A DNA stretch of 64,000 bases from Eleginops maclovinus. Its lineage: Eukaryota > Chordata > Actinopteri > Perciformes > Eleginopidae. Below the pieces are notes generated by a model, which saw nothing but the letters and a program-made list of their open reading frames with translations, was not told where the DNA came from and made no database searches. How positions within the stretch are numbered: the stretch's first letter is position 1; each line of letters starts with the position of its first letter. Location of the stretch: positions 15,898,600 to 15,962,599 of the forward strand of contig NC_086370.1 of assembly GCF_036324505.1 (NCBI RefSeq), read 5' to 3'. The position numbers and the translations under genes are program-made. Shown here in pieces: positions 32,954 through 46,770 of this stretch.

Positions 32954-33888
32954 ATGAGTTATCCACTGGTGATTCTGCTCTGTGTGGGACTTCTACAGCA
33001 GACTGCGAGTGCCGTCCAGATGGATAAACTAGCAGACAACAAGATGTGTGGAGATGCAGAATGCTCATGTAAGTGAGAGCATTGAAGAGAAGCATGGAGC
33101 AGTGTATGTCCTCAAAACTATTAAATCATGCAATCAAATGCACGATATTGATAAGTAGTTGTAAATGTGTTTATCCTGTTTCCTCTTTTGCTTTCTGTGT
33201 TTTTTTTAGATGTTGTATCCATGGCCACAGTCTTGGATGACTTCGTAGCTCCAGACTGCAGATTCATCAACCTCAAGCTGGGTCAGATGGTTTATGTGTA
33301 TTCTAAACTCATACCAGAGGAGGGAGCCGGAGTCTTCTGGTCTGGAAGTGTATGTGCATTTATTACTGAGTGCAGCTTACAATCAGTTCTAAATGCAAGA
33401 GAGAACATGCAGCAGCTGTTAGAAACAAATAGGATTGTACTGGCTTTCCTTTTCAACAAGAGCAAAATGTCAAGAAAGACATTTGGTTAAATATGCAATG
33501 TCATTGTAACTGAAATGAACATACATTTCAAATGAATTGAAGTTTAGTAAGGAAGGTTACACGTCTTAAGCATATATAATGTGTTGCATATTAATTGTTT
33601 AGAGAGAACATGTTGTTTTTTCTGGCAGGTTTACAGTGAGCGTTATGTGGACCAGATGGGCATCGTTGGATACTTCCCTGCAACTATGGTGAACGAGACT
33701 CAGACGTTTATTGAAAACACCGTTAAGATGCCCACAACTGTGCGTATATTCATCTCTTTTATACAAAACATATCTATATATGTAATACCTTTAATGCATA
33801 CTTTCTGTTTCTGGAGTGATAGGTGGTTGTCAACATTAATCTGACATAAACCTTTTTTTTTCAGAACATTGACTTCTACTGTGATTAA
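32954..33888 (+). CDS. otor: Otoraplin (MIA-family secreted SH3-like protein)
   Basis: Four exons: 32954-33068, 33210-33349, 33629-33739, 33865-33888. The 390 nt encode 129 aa (human OTOR 128), with the four-exon layout of the MIA family. Signal peptide about residues 1-20 (MSYPLVILLCVGLLQQTASA). The mature protein has C32, C37, C55 and C128, matching the two disulfides of the MIA fold. Core segments: DKLADNKMCGDAEC, APDCRFINLKLGQMVYVYSK, GAGVFWSGSV, VGYFPATMV, and the end PTTNIDFYCD. The GAG insertion before FW and the PTT-IDF-C ending favour otoraplin over MIA, as does the next gene being pcsk2. Otoraplin is a secreted extracellular factor of inner ear and cartilage in mammals; expression in fish is not shown here. 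Polyadenylation signal AATAAA at 34101-34106. Confidence 0.87.
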
Positions 33889-35967
33889 GATGTGACAGAC
33901 TGAGGTTGCTTCGTTCTGCTTTAAGTGGCTCTCACTTTCAACAAAAGAAGAAAAAACAGTTCTTCTCTCAAGCCAGTGTCCGACCCTGTCCCATTACATC
34001 ATGTGGTGTTGTCTCCAGCTGGAGCAGAAACCTTGACACTCCATAGCCCACAGCCTGACATATATACCTGTCTGTCTTGCTTTGTTTAAACAAGTCACTC
34101 AATAAACCCTTTTTTGCTAAATCAATCCAAAATGTCTATCATTTGAAAACATAAGAAAAAGGTTTTCCAGATGGCTACCTTCTTCTTTCAGAATGAGTAG
34201 TTGCAATTGTATGTACATTTTTGCTGACAAAACTGTTCTTTCAATTGCTGTGAAGATATTCTCCTGTTATCATTACAGTCAAGTTTTCTTGACACTGTTG
34301 TCACAAAACGACATGCATTGCAGGCGGTAGGTTATGAGTCCTTCTAAAGCAGCAGGGAAAGTCAGTTGCTTGTCTTCTCTTTTACAAATGCAAAGTAATC
34401 TTTCAGGGAACTTTTTTTTTTGCAGAAAGGCATCAGTACAGTATACTGGTGAAATCCATGTATTATATACTGTATCAAATGAGTCATTTTACCTTTTATT
34501 GGCATAATAGGAAAATGAAAGCAATCTATAAAACATATGATTCATAAGGCTTTTGGTATTTTATTATCAGACAGCAGTTGATTCAAATAATCTGATAACC
34601 AGAGGGATACAAAGGTTTTGTTAATAAAATAAATACTCAGTATAGTAGAGTATATTTAAATAAATTCATAAATATAAATTTTTCAGTCGTCAACACTAAC
34701 ATACATGCCATATGTCTATGATCTTCGGTTTGTTTACCACTATAGACAAATGTTGCCTCATAATGTATTCTGTTTGACCACACAGCAGCAATAATTTGGC
34801 AGTTGTTGTTTATTTTGTGACAGATGCACCTGCAGTTTTGCTAAAAGCTCTGTCAGATGTCTCATGTTGCTTTAAAATAATTCAAGGCCAATGCCAGACA
34901 ACCTTTACAGCTCACAAAGGCTGCAAACTGCCACTTAGAGAAATGACCTTTTCATTGTGATGATGTTACTTCAAGGTTATTTATTTTCTATGAAGCGTTA
35001 CATTGCAATTGTTACGCAAGTGTTTTTACATTATTTGTATGTTCCCTCCTTCTAAATGTTGTGTGTCTTGTCTAAATATCTGTCTGCCTTTTGTCTGTCC
35101 CTCTCACACACACGCAGCTTCTAGAGAACAATCATGAGTAAAGTTGGCCTGACATATTGTCATAGTGAAGTTTATCTTAAAGAATGATTTTAATCTCTTT
35201 TTGATTGGTTTTGAATCAACAGTAACTCTTTTTCATGTGTCATAGCACCCACCGAGACACCGAACTGAATGTAACATCTCAATATAGTATATATTTACAT
35301 CAGTGGATTATTAGATCCAAAGATGTTTCATTTTGAAAAACAAAGTCTCAGTTATTTAGTTTATATTCTTCAGAGCTGCCAGTTATCTCTGTGTCGTGCA
35401 TTGATTTGTCGGGCCACAGGAAACAGGTCGTATTCATTATTTTATTTCTGTCTGGCCCGAGGCATTCTTAGAAAGGCAGGCTTACGAGTTTAGGAAATAG
35501 GTCTGTCACAAATTACGATCAATCTCCCGTCCCCTTATCAGCCCAGATCAATATAAACCTGTCTCTAATGTGGACATCTACTACAAAATGTCACTCAGTA
35601 TAAATACACCTGGGTCTGTTAGAGCAGAGAGAAGAGAGAAATATTTCCTGAGGGATTTATGGAAGTAATTTCAGTTCAGAAAAAATATCACCTCTCTTAA
35701 TGCGAGATGATATTGAGAATAAATTGGTGTCATTACACAGTACGTACAGAGGAAAGGGAAACCGGAAGTCAATGGTTATTACAAACAATTGTCCTAATGT
35801 ATCTTTTGCAGTTGCATTTGTGTGTATGTTGGCCTATATGCAAATATTTAAAATACATGAATCACAGTAACTTACCCCAGTCAATCCTCCATCAGACAGC
35901 TGTAGTTTAAGGGGGTTACCATGGAGACAGGCAGGGATACCGTGACAGAAGAGATTGATGTGTGTGA

Positions 35968-35968
<1 letters not shown>

Positions 35969-36047
<79 letters not shown>
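35969..36047. repeat. (TG)n microsatellite
   Basis: About 39 TG units, uninterrupted. Minus-strand (HT)n frames across it are artefacts. Confidence 0.99.
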
Positions 36048-36048
<1 letters not shown>

Positions 36049-37539
36049 CTTAAAGGAGCAGCTGCCAAACACAGGCCACAGTAGATTTGGTTGTTTTTTT
36101 TCCACCCGGTGTCACACCCACACCTCTGTGCCCAGCAGCACAGCACGCTGTGAAGCTGTGAAATCAACAGCTTCAGGTCTAGTTAGCATCCGAGTGTGGC
36201 ATTTTAGAACAAGCCTTTTTTTTGATTACATCCCAAAACCTCACGTCTGGCATATCTGGGTGATTCAGTGAAAGGCCTTCCATTTTTAAAGGGGAAGAAT
36301 CATATTACTTTGTGATTCCAACAACTGCAGTGGATTCTTTTTTAAGAATGAAGCAATTAGGCAGGAACATAATAAAAACAGAAAATGGAATCTCAACTCA
36401 ACTGTAATCTCTAACTTTTTATGTGAGAGAAGTTTCTGAATAAGCAGAGTATTGAAAGTGTCTTTTCTGTTTCTGAAAAACCTATTTTGGGAATGAAACA
36501 GATGATTGAGTAAAAAAGCCTTATTTCTTTCCCAACAGAAAGTGTTTTCGTTCTATTTAGAAGAAGGACACATTTACTCAGACATACATAAAACTTCAAG
36601 GTGATCCACTAGAGATAAAAACGTTATGCCATGTATAACTAGAGGAAAAAGCATGAGCCCATGTGCCTGTTGTGATTTACTTAATCAGTAATGCCTTTGA
36701 GGTGCTTCAATGTTACGGTTGGTCGGCCTTGATTTTTATCAAGGGTGAGAGAAAATGCCAACTCACTGCTTGTTTGAACTAAATCAATCAATCAGTCAGA
36801 ACAAATCAATCACGGCTGAAGCCTGAGGATCAGCACCGTCCTCCTTGCTTTATTAATATATTTTAATTCAAACATGTATTTGTCAGTCCAGTTTGTGTCA
36901 ACAAAGCCTGACTATCAACTGGCCTCTTCAGGAGATGCTTCAATGTTAACAACAAAGTGTTTAAGAAACAAGTGCAGCTATTGTTTTAGTTTCACTATAT
37001 TATGTTCTCTTGTTCTTTTCTCTCTCTGTCTGTGTTATATCTCTGACTCACATAATTGCACAAGCTAGTGTAATTCCCCCCATTTTCCCTGTCACACATC
37101 CACACAAAGAAACCATTGATTTAATTTCTTGTGTATTCAAACCTCAGAACAACTGAGGACACCATTGTATCTACGACTTTGCTATTGCGGCTATATATTT
37201 TTTTGAAAAGGCAAATGAACATGTATTTTGGAGAATATACACCCTTAATGATGAGTGCTTCAAAAATTGTGTGTGTCAAAGGTAATTTGCTCAATGGGGT
37301 TGAAAAGATGAAAACTGTGTGAAAGGGTTAAAGTCTTTTCAGAGTGTGAATGAGCGAGGTATTGATGATTTTCATGTGGTTCCTCGTCGCTACGGTTGCC
37401 TGACCTACATTTTTTAATCACACCTGAATAAACCGAGTTCTGCGAGACAATCTTCTCCTCACCTTCCCATCCAAAGAAATCAACTTCATTCAATTCTTAT
37501 TCCCTCTGTTGTGCCTGTCACCGTAGTTACCAAAAATAT

Positions 37540-38220
37540 TTAAGGAAAGGCTACTGTGTGGTCTGTGTGTGGGGGGGAGGCTTAGCAGTGTGTAAGAGGA
37601 CCTTCAATCAGGATCCAAGAAATGCTTTGTGTAAGCAGCTAACTGTCACTAATTGGCTGCATAATTTAGGTCCTAAGGCCAACATAAAACGTCAGGGAAT
37701 GGTTGAAACTCTGAAGGAATCGGGGGAATCGAAGTCACTGATAAAGGTATGATGAATACATAATTAAAGGTCAAGTTAATGGCTAGATTGTAACAAAATG
37801 AGCAGGTGGAAAGATTTCATCCAATCACCATTGGACTAAGGCTTGACAATTTTTTTATGGAAACAAACATTTTATTGGCCACTATCTTGTTTGCCAATTG
37901 GTCTACTCCTACCTCAATGTAAGTGGGATCCAGGAAACCCCTTTCCAAACACATGATTCTATGCTAACCTGGCTCCAAAATGGTGGAACAAGCTTCCCGT
38001 TGAGATCAGGACAGCAAAGGGTCTACACATCATCAGTTCCAGAGTGGAAATCCACCTGTTACACCTTGGCCAATTATTTATAAATCAAACAAATAACAAC
38101 ATTTAACTTCTAAGGTCTGACTTATTTATGGTCCTGCTTTTTTCAATGTATATCATCATGGGAGATTGTACTGATTGTAAGTCGCTTGCATTAACGTCAG
38201 ATCAATGAAATGTGATGTAA
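37540..38220 (+). repeat. Degraded interspersed repeat with LINE-type reverse-transcriptase end
   Basis: Near 37974-38060 one frame reads PKWWNKLPVEIRTAKGLHII, matching the C-terminal 'WNxLPxxIRxAxxLxxF' signature of non-LTR reverse transcriptases. It is followed by a tail with TAAGTCGCTT...GTCAG...AATGAAATGTGATGTAATG, a common fish repeat ending. Old and broken; exact limits uncertain. Confidence 0.5.
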
Positions 38221-41200
38221 TGTGTCCCAATACATAAAGGTGTACACAATCAGATGTCTATTGCAATTAGAACATGTCTGGGTCTCACAAAGCCTTGAAA
38301 TGTTCCTTTATTAACATATCCACAGACCTTGTTGAACTAGCTGAAATCAATGAAACTAAATGAAGGTTTGTTACAAAAGACCACAGTTATTCATGACTTC
38401 AGTTGCACCACTGTGACTTGGAAAACTCTTTTGTTACCCAAAATATCAGATTTAAATTTGATTCTAGCATAAATAGGGTTGATTAACAGAGGGATCAGTT
38501 ACTCTCTTTTATGTTGTACCCATTTCTATTTCATCTACAACCTAGAACTGTGTAAAAAATGCATCTTAGTACATGTACTCTTTGCTTCACCACTGCTGTT
38601 GTTGTGTGATAAAGCATAAGCCCTTCACTGCAATGCGTACCCAGCCTAGTTTATTTGACACATAATTGCTGTGATGGCTGATCGGAAGAGGAACAACATA
38701 TGGAGCTATATATAGATACAGTATGTGTTCACCTCATAAATCATAGCACATTGCTCTACATAAAAAGAACACATCATTTAATCCTAATAAGAACAAATAT
38801 CTGTACAAATATCTATGATTGCGGTATAATCACAGACATAGGTATCGCCCTCTCATACCTTAGAGTCATACTTACTCATTCCTTCAAATTATTCACTGTG
38901 TGTTTACATTTTGTTTCAGTATAGGGAAGTATGCTTTAGTCCTTCCTGAAAATGCATTTTTATGATGTATTTCCAGAGCTCTTAGTCACACTAAATGAGC
39001 GTTTTCTTCTACTGAATTCTGGTGTCCATCTTGTCAAGGAGTTTGCCTGCATTAGGCTGACAGATTATTGAGGGCGAAGAGAAATAACCGGCTATCATTC
39101 TCTTAATTCCTAGCTTTCGGAGACGCAGAAAGCTTTTATCAAAAATCTTCTGCGTACTGTCTTCAAATGTTTGTTTTTTTCAGAGGGGTTTTTACACAAG
39201 CCTCTGAGCTATGAATAGACTGAGTGTTTGTCATGACAACCAATTACCCATGACAAAAGCAGTGAGGCTAAGTAAGGCAATTAAGTGGTGAAACAAAAAA
39301 AACGTGTGTTGCCGGATTTCTCTGTGTGTTTCTGCTACCATATACGTATGCGGGTGAACACACAGCGCAATGATGCTGCGTGGAGTTTGATACCGGACCT
39401 TTTTATGTGTTTTGCTTCGTTTCTATGCTTTTTCCGCCGTATTAAAAGCAAACTACTGATATCATTTGGATGGTTTTATGTTTTTAGAAGCAATCATAGT
39501 TATTTTGTTGTTGTATTATAAACATTGTTATTCTAATCAAGCAATACAATATAATAGTGAATGGGAATAGTCATCCACCAGATGGGAAAAGAATGGCTTC
39601 AAATGGCTCATTATTTTTAGATAATCGTTGTTAACACATCATTGTTAGAGAATAACTCAAAATTCAATAAATATTTCTCAATGACTAGTGATTTAATAAC
39701 AATAAACAGCACAACAGTTGTTTTAAGCTGTGTAGCTCTGCTGTCAGTAAAGAAATGGGATGTTAATCACTACATTATTTTGTAACAGTTCTTTTTTTAA
39801 GCATAGCAGCTCTCACTTTGAATGTTGAAGCTCATCATGCTGCATAAAGCTGTGGCTAGTGTGTTAGGTTTAGTCCTATTTCCTTTAAGTTTCATATCTC
39901 ACTCTAGCAGCCACCGGAAGCTTGTGGCCACAGAGAGACGTGACAGCTGTAATAGAACTAATAATTATGGATAAAATGGTCAGAAATTACTCAATTTGTT
40001 TAAATGTTATATCACAGCATGCGTGCGGTATGAATAGAGCATGCACACACATACATTAGAGGTTTTACAGCATGAAGTTGCTGGGTTATCTGCGTCACCC
40101 CGTTTACATCAACGTGAGAGTGACAATTAAGTGTCAGAATTAAACGCCATCCTGCTTTGTACGAACCACTTGCCTCTGAGCCCTCACAGGTAGGCAGGCT
40201 GTCCCAAAGTGCATGTCGATGCTTTACAGAGCCTGTGGGAAGATTGCAGATGAACCAGGTTTGTTAAGCTTAATGGTCCTTGTATTGATTGACTGGGGTA
40301 TCCTCACAAATCGCAGGGGTAGAATGAGCAATGAGATTCTCATTGAGGATCGCTAAATGCATTTTAGCTTGTAGTTTTATTGACCCTCCTGGAGCGGCCA
40401 GCACAGGGTTTATTTACACACTTAGCATCTTTTATTTACAACGGCACGACCGATCTGTGTAGAAAGTATTGAGGGAAGTATTGCACATCCTCCACTGCAC
40501 AGATGACTGAATATAATGAAGTGAGCAGCCTTTAATCATATCTAAAATAAAGTGGCAATGGTTAGTAAAGTTGGGAAGCGGAAATAATGAAACTATATGC
40601 ATCTGAATTACCTTTGCGCAATTGAATAAATGAGGCTACACTGAATAAATGAAACAGCCCAAGAGAGAACTGTTAATTAGCTGCTCTGGCTTCACAGTCA
40701 GCAGGCAGAATGGCAGGCTTATCGCTTAGCTGCTGTCAACTCTCTGCAGCTACTGAGCCATAAGGAGACTGTGACCATCACTAATCCCAGGCTGGATCAA
40801 ACAATGCGAATTCTCACATCTGTGTTAAGAGTCTGATGAAAGGTGTCAATCTCTGTGTTTCCGTGAGAGTCATCGCTGCAGATTAAGTGAGCGCCGTTCA
40901 TAAACACAAAAGGACATAATCGAAAAGAGCTTTCTCCCCGAGACACCTGGAAAAACATGCTCATTCAATGCACACATACAATAGATTGTGTTTTTATGAA
41001 GCATTTCTCTGCAACCACTGTAACCTTTGTTCTCAGTAACCAGTGCTTAAATGTCAAGTGGTTGTGTTAATGATTTTCCAGGAAATGTTTATTCCCTATT
41101 ACCCTTTTTATCAGAAAATCTACTCTTTCAATAATTCATTCAAGGCAATTGGTTTATGCTCCCTAAGGATAATGTTGGATTTTTAAAAAGTACCCTATAG

Positions 41201-42699
41201 CTAATATGTTTCTATTTGTTTGGACATACAAATGTTCACACTGTGCCCTGCGTGGCCTATGAACAATATCCACTGTTTGCTTTCTTAATGGACTATGCTC
41301 TTTGGCAGCTAGTATACAGGGCGGTTCTGGAAAGAGGCTTGGAAACCTCTGAGATACCATTACCATTAGCCCTAATGTCCTTTTAAAATGGAAAGAACAT
41401 CAGAGCCCACTCACACAGACTGCTGTGCATGCTGTTGATGCTGTTTGCGTAACACAACCTCATTGTCATCATATTCTGCCAAGGTCACTTGGCCTGTCCC
41501 CTTCCTCCAGTCACAGATGCATTAGCCTCTTAGCAAAACGGTCCTTTTCTGAAGCTGAAGAGCTGACTTTGAGCATTTAAATCTCCAATCCCATCAATTG
41601 CTCTGGCTAAAGCTAGATGTGCATGCAGTCATGATACAATATCCTATGGAGGTGTTGAGATTACGAATAAAGTGTTTGTTTTGACGATGACACTCTCAAA
41701 ACAGTTTCTAATGTCCAAACTAATGAAGAAAGGATGAGCCCTTTGGCTAACACTCTCGTTTCCCAGGGAGTTTTCTGTGTTTTGGATGAGGACATGGAGC
41801 TCAACATGATTTGTGACAGTAACATTAGTAACATGGCGGTTATTTGATGTTGTGCCTCAAAGGTCAGGCTGTTTCATCAGACTAAATAAAAGCATGCAAT
41901 GTTAAACACTGCAATGTCAAACGTCACATCCTGGCTGAAGCTGATAATTCCTCAGACATCAGATTGGAGGTGGCTGACTTCGCTGATGACTCAATGAGCG
42001 TATAAAAGAAAATGGGAAAGTTGGCAGTGCTGTGAAGAGCTTAGGACTAGGTCCAGCTCGGGGGGCTTGATTATGAAAATTAACTTTGAATTGATGTTTT
42101 CCACAGTATCAAATCAATATCATCAGCAGCAAATATGTTTGAGGTGTTTCATGTTGGCATGTTAGGGTACGCTCGACATCATACACTGATGGCAATTAAA
42201 ATCACTGCAGTCACGATATAACATTGTATCTGAGTTCATACTGGGCATGTGAGAAGAGAATTACTCATTCAAAAACTTGCTGTAACCCATAAAGCAACCA
42301 CTGATATCATTTAGATAATTAATGCTGTACTTCTGAAAAATCATCCCATTACATAACACACATCAGTAGCTTAATGGGCTCTTTACAAAATACCACCCAA
42401 ACAATGATGTAGTTTTCTTCACAAAGACACAAAAATCTCACAAGCAAAACACATATTCTGAGTTACCAATTCCACAATGCTACAGGGACAATAATCGAAT
42501 GATCATAGGTTTCATGAGCATCAAAGCATAAACCAAAGTTACTGCACAGTGGAGAAAAGCATACAATAATAGGATCAGGTTCAAGGGTTCCCTTTTCTGA
42601 AATAAGCAGAAACTATTTGAACAGATATTGATGAAGGAAGTTTCTGTACATCTACAGAATATTGATATATTCTGGAAGATGGTTACATTTGCTATTTCC

Positions 42700-43230
42700 T
42701 TCAAAGTGTGAGTGAGTTTGCTAATTAATCAAATCAGACTGAATGTTTTTCTCCCTGATGAACGTGATTCATCGCCGACGTTAATTTGCATGTCCTTTTA
42801 TTCCCTCCTAGGTGGTGCATTCATTATTCACCTCGAAATAAGTAATACTCACAGGGAAATAATTATTGTGATTATGCATAATCTTTACCCGCACCGTTGT
42901 TTTTCTTTTTCAATTAAGCTACATTTATATAACCGGAATATGCTTTGAATAACAAAGCAGGTGGTACCACTGCTCGGTGCACCTTCACCGCCGTTTGCAA
43001 GGAAATCTGTGAGAGAACTGCAACGCTGCAGGCTACAATGCTGTATTGTTTTCCTACTGACCATTAATAATACAGGACATTTTTTCCCCAAACTGAGGCT
43101 AAGCTTTAGCACAAACCCAGTGAGTTTATGTTTCATTTGTAAAAGGATTGATAGGAGGAGCTGGGTTGAGAGAGGAAATGACAATTACATAGTTTATCAT
43201 TCCAGCTGGTGAATAAAACATAATGTAGTG
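42700..43230. promoter_or_regulatory. Candidate conserved noncoding enhancer
   Basis: A non-repetitive stretch dense in homeodomain/POU/SOX-type sites: CTAATTAATC (42720), octamer ATTTGCAT (42784-42791), perfect palindrome ATTATGCATAAT (42871-42882) preceded by ATTGTG, and AACAAAG (about 42951). Such clusters are typical of developmental or neural enhancers. Its nearest gene is pcsk2, a neuroendocrine gene. Conservation cannot be tested here. Confidence 0.3.
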
Positions 43231-46200
43231 TAATAACATTGTGATGAGTTCACTGCTTTTTAGAGGATATATTTTAATTAATGTAAGAGACAAGTCAAGA
43301 CCGGTCTCAGATAGAGGCACTAAGTTTTCAATCTTTCATACAGTGAGTAGTTGCTCCCGCCCAGCAACATTGGTGTTCTATATTATGAATCAGACAGGGC
43401 AAAACTGCAAAACCCCCCCATATTCTTCCTGTAATCCTACAGGCCATTAACCCAGCGAATGCTGCTATGCATCTAAACCTGTTCACAAGTTTCTTATTAT
43501 GTTGCTAAACATATAGCTATAACACCAGGTTGTAGTTTAAAATAGAGTAAAAGAGGTTATAGAGGTAAGCAATATGACACAATTTGCATGGTTTGTTTTA
43601 CATTAAAAACATTGCTGTCCACTTGATGGTGGAGCGATTAGCAGGTCATCAGATCACTTCCTTCATGAGTTACAGGAGACCGAAATTAAGCTAAAAGAGA
43701 GTGAAGATCCAACTTTAAAAGTTGCCGTATCAACTTAAAGATGATAATGCCACAAAGAGGCTAAAATTGCACTACTGAATATGAGCTATGGCAATACACT
43801 AGCCCATATATGTTCCCTGTTTAGGACTGCTGCAGAAAAAAGAATGTACATTTTGGCTGAATCACAGATTACATGTTCACATTGAACGCACATAGTGAGT
43901 TTAAAAACATTTAAATTTGATGTTAAACGCAAGGATGAGATACTCTCTGAAGCATTAGATTACCTTAGGTTTATAATAAGCTCAGGCTAGCTTAAGGCGA
44001 AGCTGAATCTCATGCAGGAATATCAATAATGTCCATATTAGCCAGCACCCTGCAGAGAGACGCATCAAAACATCAGAGCAGTGAAGTGCTGAGCTCACAA
44101 ACGAAAGCTACGGTTAGTGTTAACATGAATTCCCTGTTTCCCACAGGAAAATTCCGGAGTCCTGCAGCTCTTACATAGCGTTATGACTATTTAAGTAGAT
44201 GGAGGGGAGAGAAAAAATTCAATGATTTGCAATAGAAGAGAGTGGAAATAGGAGATGGGGTAAGGAGGAAGGTGAAGAGTTCAGCTTAATCTTCTTCTGC
44301 ACTGAGTTGCGTGGTCCAGGAGATATCGAGCGGTTGTTTCCACCTGAGTTAGCCTTGCTGTCTGCCATGCCTCACAACACATCAGACCCAACATAACCTG
44401 GTGCTGTCCCTCTGTTCCCTGTTGTGTGCTTCACCAGCTGGCCTGCTGGAAGTGATGGATCTGTACGACAGTGTTGCAGCGCAATCTGCTTATAGAGTAA
44501 CTACAATTAAATCTTTTCATGACTTACTCTACAGCGAGATTTCTCCTCTCCTCCTATCAGAAACAGGAGACTTTACATATTTAGTGAAACGTACATTTGA
44601 AATGAGTCAATTTACGCACAGAATTTTGTATTGATTACATCCTGTATTCCACAACTGAAGCATAACTAAACCAAGAATCATTGAACCATCTGCTCTTGTG
44701 TCTAGAAAAACCAGAAGTGAAGTCAAATGTAATGATTGACAGCAGGGTAATGATATGTCATCACTTGTCAACTCTCGGCCATTATGGAGGCCAGCGAAGT
44801 CTGTGGCTTTTGAAACCTGTCTACCTGTGAAGGCAGGCATCTTATCTCACAGAACCAGAGGCAGGCAGTTGCTTCCTATGATATAGAGAGAGTGGAGAAA
44901 AAAGACAAACAGAAAGAGATAGAGCAATTGAAACCATTAGAAGAGAAGCTCCCGGCACTATCCGCACTGCAATCAATGCGGATATAGTACCCACAATCCT
45001 CCTCTCACTCAAAGACATCCCGTCCCACAACACTGGCTGGCACTGACGGAGCAGTAGAGTATAGAGCTGCCTCTGAAATGACAGCTTAACTACAGGGAAA
45101 GGCCTTTTCCTTTTGTCTATTTTATCTTTGCCTTTCTCTACACTGCTTGATATTGGGGACAGGAAACTGTAAAAAGTCCCCGCATTTGGAGGTCTTTACT
45201 TTAGGATTCCCAAGTAAGTTTACTCTCACTTGTTTGCATTTCAGAGTGTTGAAAGAGCATCTATCTGTTACCAAAGGAGTTGAATCCCCCTTTAACAATA
45301 GAAATGTTCATACACTCAGCATATATAATGCATAAAAACAGCTTTGTTGCTAATGTACTGTGTTTCTGGATTTATTTCATTTTGCATTGAAAGCACAACA
45401 GTGCAGGAGTGAAAGATCAATAACCTTGTTTTTCAGACCTAACGGAAAATTCCAGTCCGGTTGAAAGCCTGATGGCAGAGGTTGCAGAGGTTTTGTCCTG
45501 GTTTTGTGATCTTTGGTGTGTGAACATGCTTATCAGCTTGTATGATAAGGATGCACACATGACTCGTAGCTGCTGGTTTAGTCTCTCCTGTTTTCACCAA
45601 ACCCACAGAAAAAACACAGACAGGCAACCTACATCCACTCCAGCCTCAGGCAAGTATGAAAAATTAAAGATCCATGTTTTTTCTGCTCCTCCTTAAACAC
45701 TGCTGCAGATACACAGCCATGCATTTGAACAACTCCATTAATTTAAAGTCCTCTCTGCACAGCCTATAATACAGGGTTGCCTTATCATAAAGTATGAAAC
45801 AACAAATATACAGAGAGTCAGTAGAGCTTTATTAACCCCTAATCATTTTATATTATGTTTGGAAGTAAATTATCCAACAACAGTAAGTGCTGCCATGTGA
45901 ACATGCGGTTGCTTTTATTATGGGCTCTTCAGTATCCAATGAAGTTGGCAAATTGCATAACAACATATTAAAAAGAGACAATCTGTAATTGAATTGTGCT
46001 TTGAAGTCTCTTTTTCCATGTGTAATCAGCAGGATCTTGAAGCCATTAGGAAATGATGAGGAATACTAAGACCTTACCAAGCTGTTGCCTCAACCCTTAT
46101 TGTGCACTGAGAGTTACGGTTAAGGTTTATTTAAACTATCTTCAGAGGATGCTTTTTACATCATTGAAATGTCTTCATTCATGTATTGATTGCTTCATGA

Positions 46201-46419
46201 ACAGCACAAGTTGCAACATGGGTTGGGAATCTTTTTTTACACTGTTGTGTCCAAGGTCAAGAATAATATTCATGTATTAATGAAAAAATAAAACATCTGA
46301 AAGAAGTATGAACTATGTAATCCATAAAAAACATGGTATCCATTTAAAAGCATACTTTCATGAAGAATTCTTAGAACAGTTTAAATATCACATGAAGGTA
46401 AGGTGAAAGGACATTTGGT

Positions 46420-46770
46420 TTGTAATGAATACCAGCTTTGCCTTATTCTGTATTTTCTTTCTGAAGGTCCAAGTTATTTAATGATAGTATATAATAGTAA
46501 TAATATAGACATTTCTCTTAAATGGTTCATGCTTTACTTAACCAGTCGACAATTCTATGTGGCCATATATGAGCACTTCTCTGATAACTTAGACCTGGTG
46601 CCCCGCAGGGCTTTATCTAAGGCCCAATTATTTTCAGCTGGTATGCTACCACTTAGTGATAATATCAGAAATAACAAGATTAATTTCCATTTTGCAGAAG
46701 CATCCTCGATAAATATCTCTGTAATTGAATATGATCACAGTTCTATCAATAACTCAATTTGATTCTTCTC
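46420..46770 (+). repeat. Degraded non-LTR retrotransposon (reverse transcriptase fragment)
   Basis: The frame reads SLKWFMLYLTSRQFYVAIYE, then LVPRRALSKAQLFSAGMLPL, SDNIRNNKINFHFAE. It aligns with the L2/CR1-type block 'WFxSYLxxRxFxV...GVPQGSxLGPxLFxxYMLPLxxIIRxxxIxFHxYADD'. The key motifs are mutated (VPRRALSKAQLF for GVPQGSxLGPxLF; HFAEAS for YADD), so it is dead. Confidence 0.6.

Noticed and set aside
37558..38083. Two open frames of 60-65 codons as a novel gene
   Set aside because: They lie in a degraded interspersed repeat with a LINE RT C-terminal signature and have no splice logic joining them.
44401..44634. 77-codon plus-strand frame
   Set aside because: No domain, no signal peptide after a plausible promoter, no splice continuation; compatible with chance.
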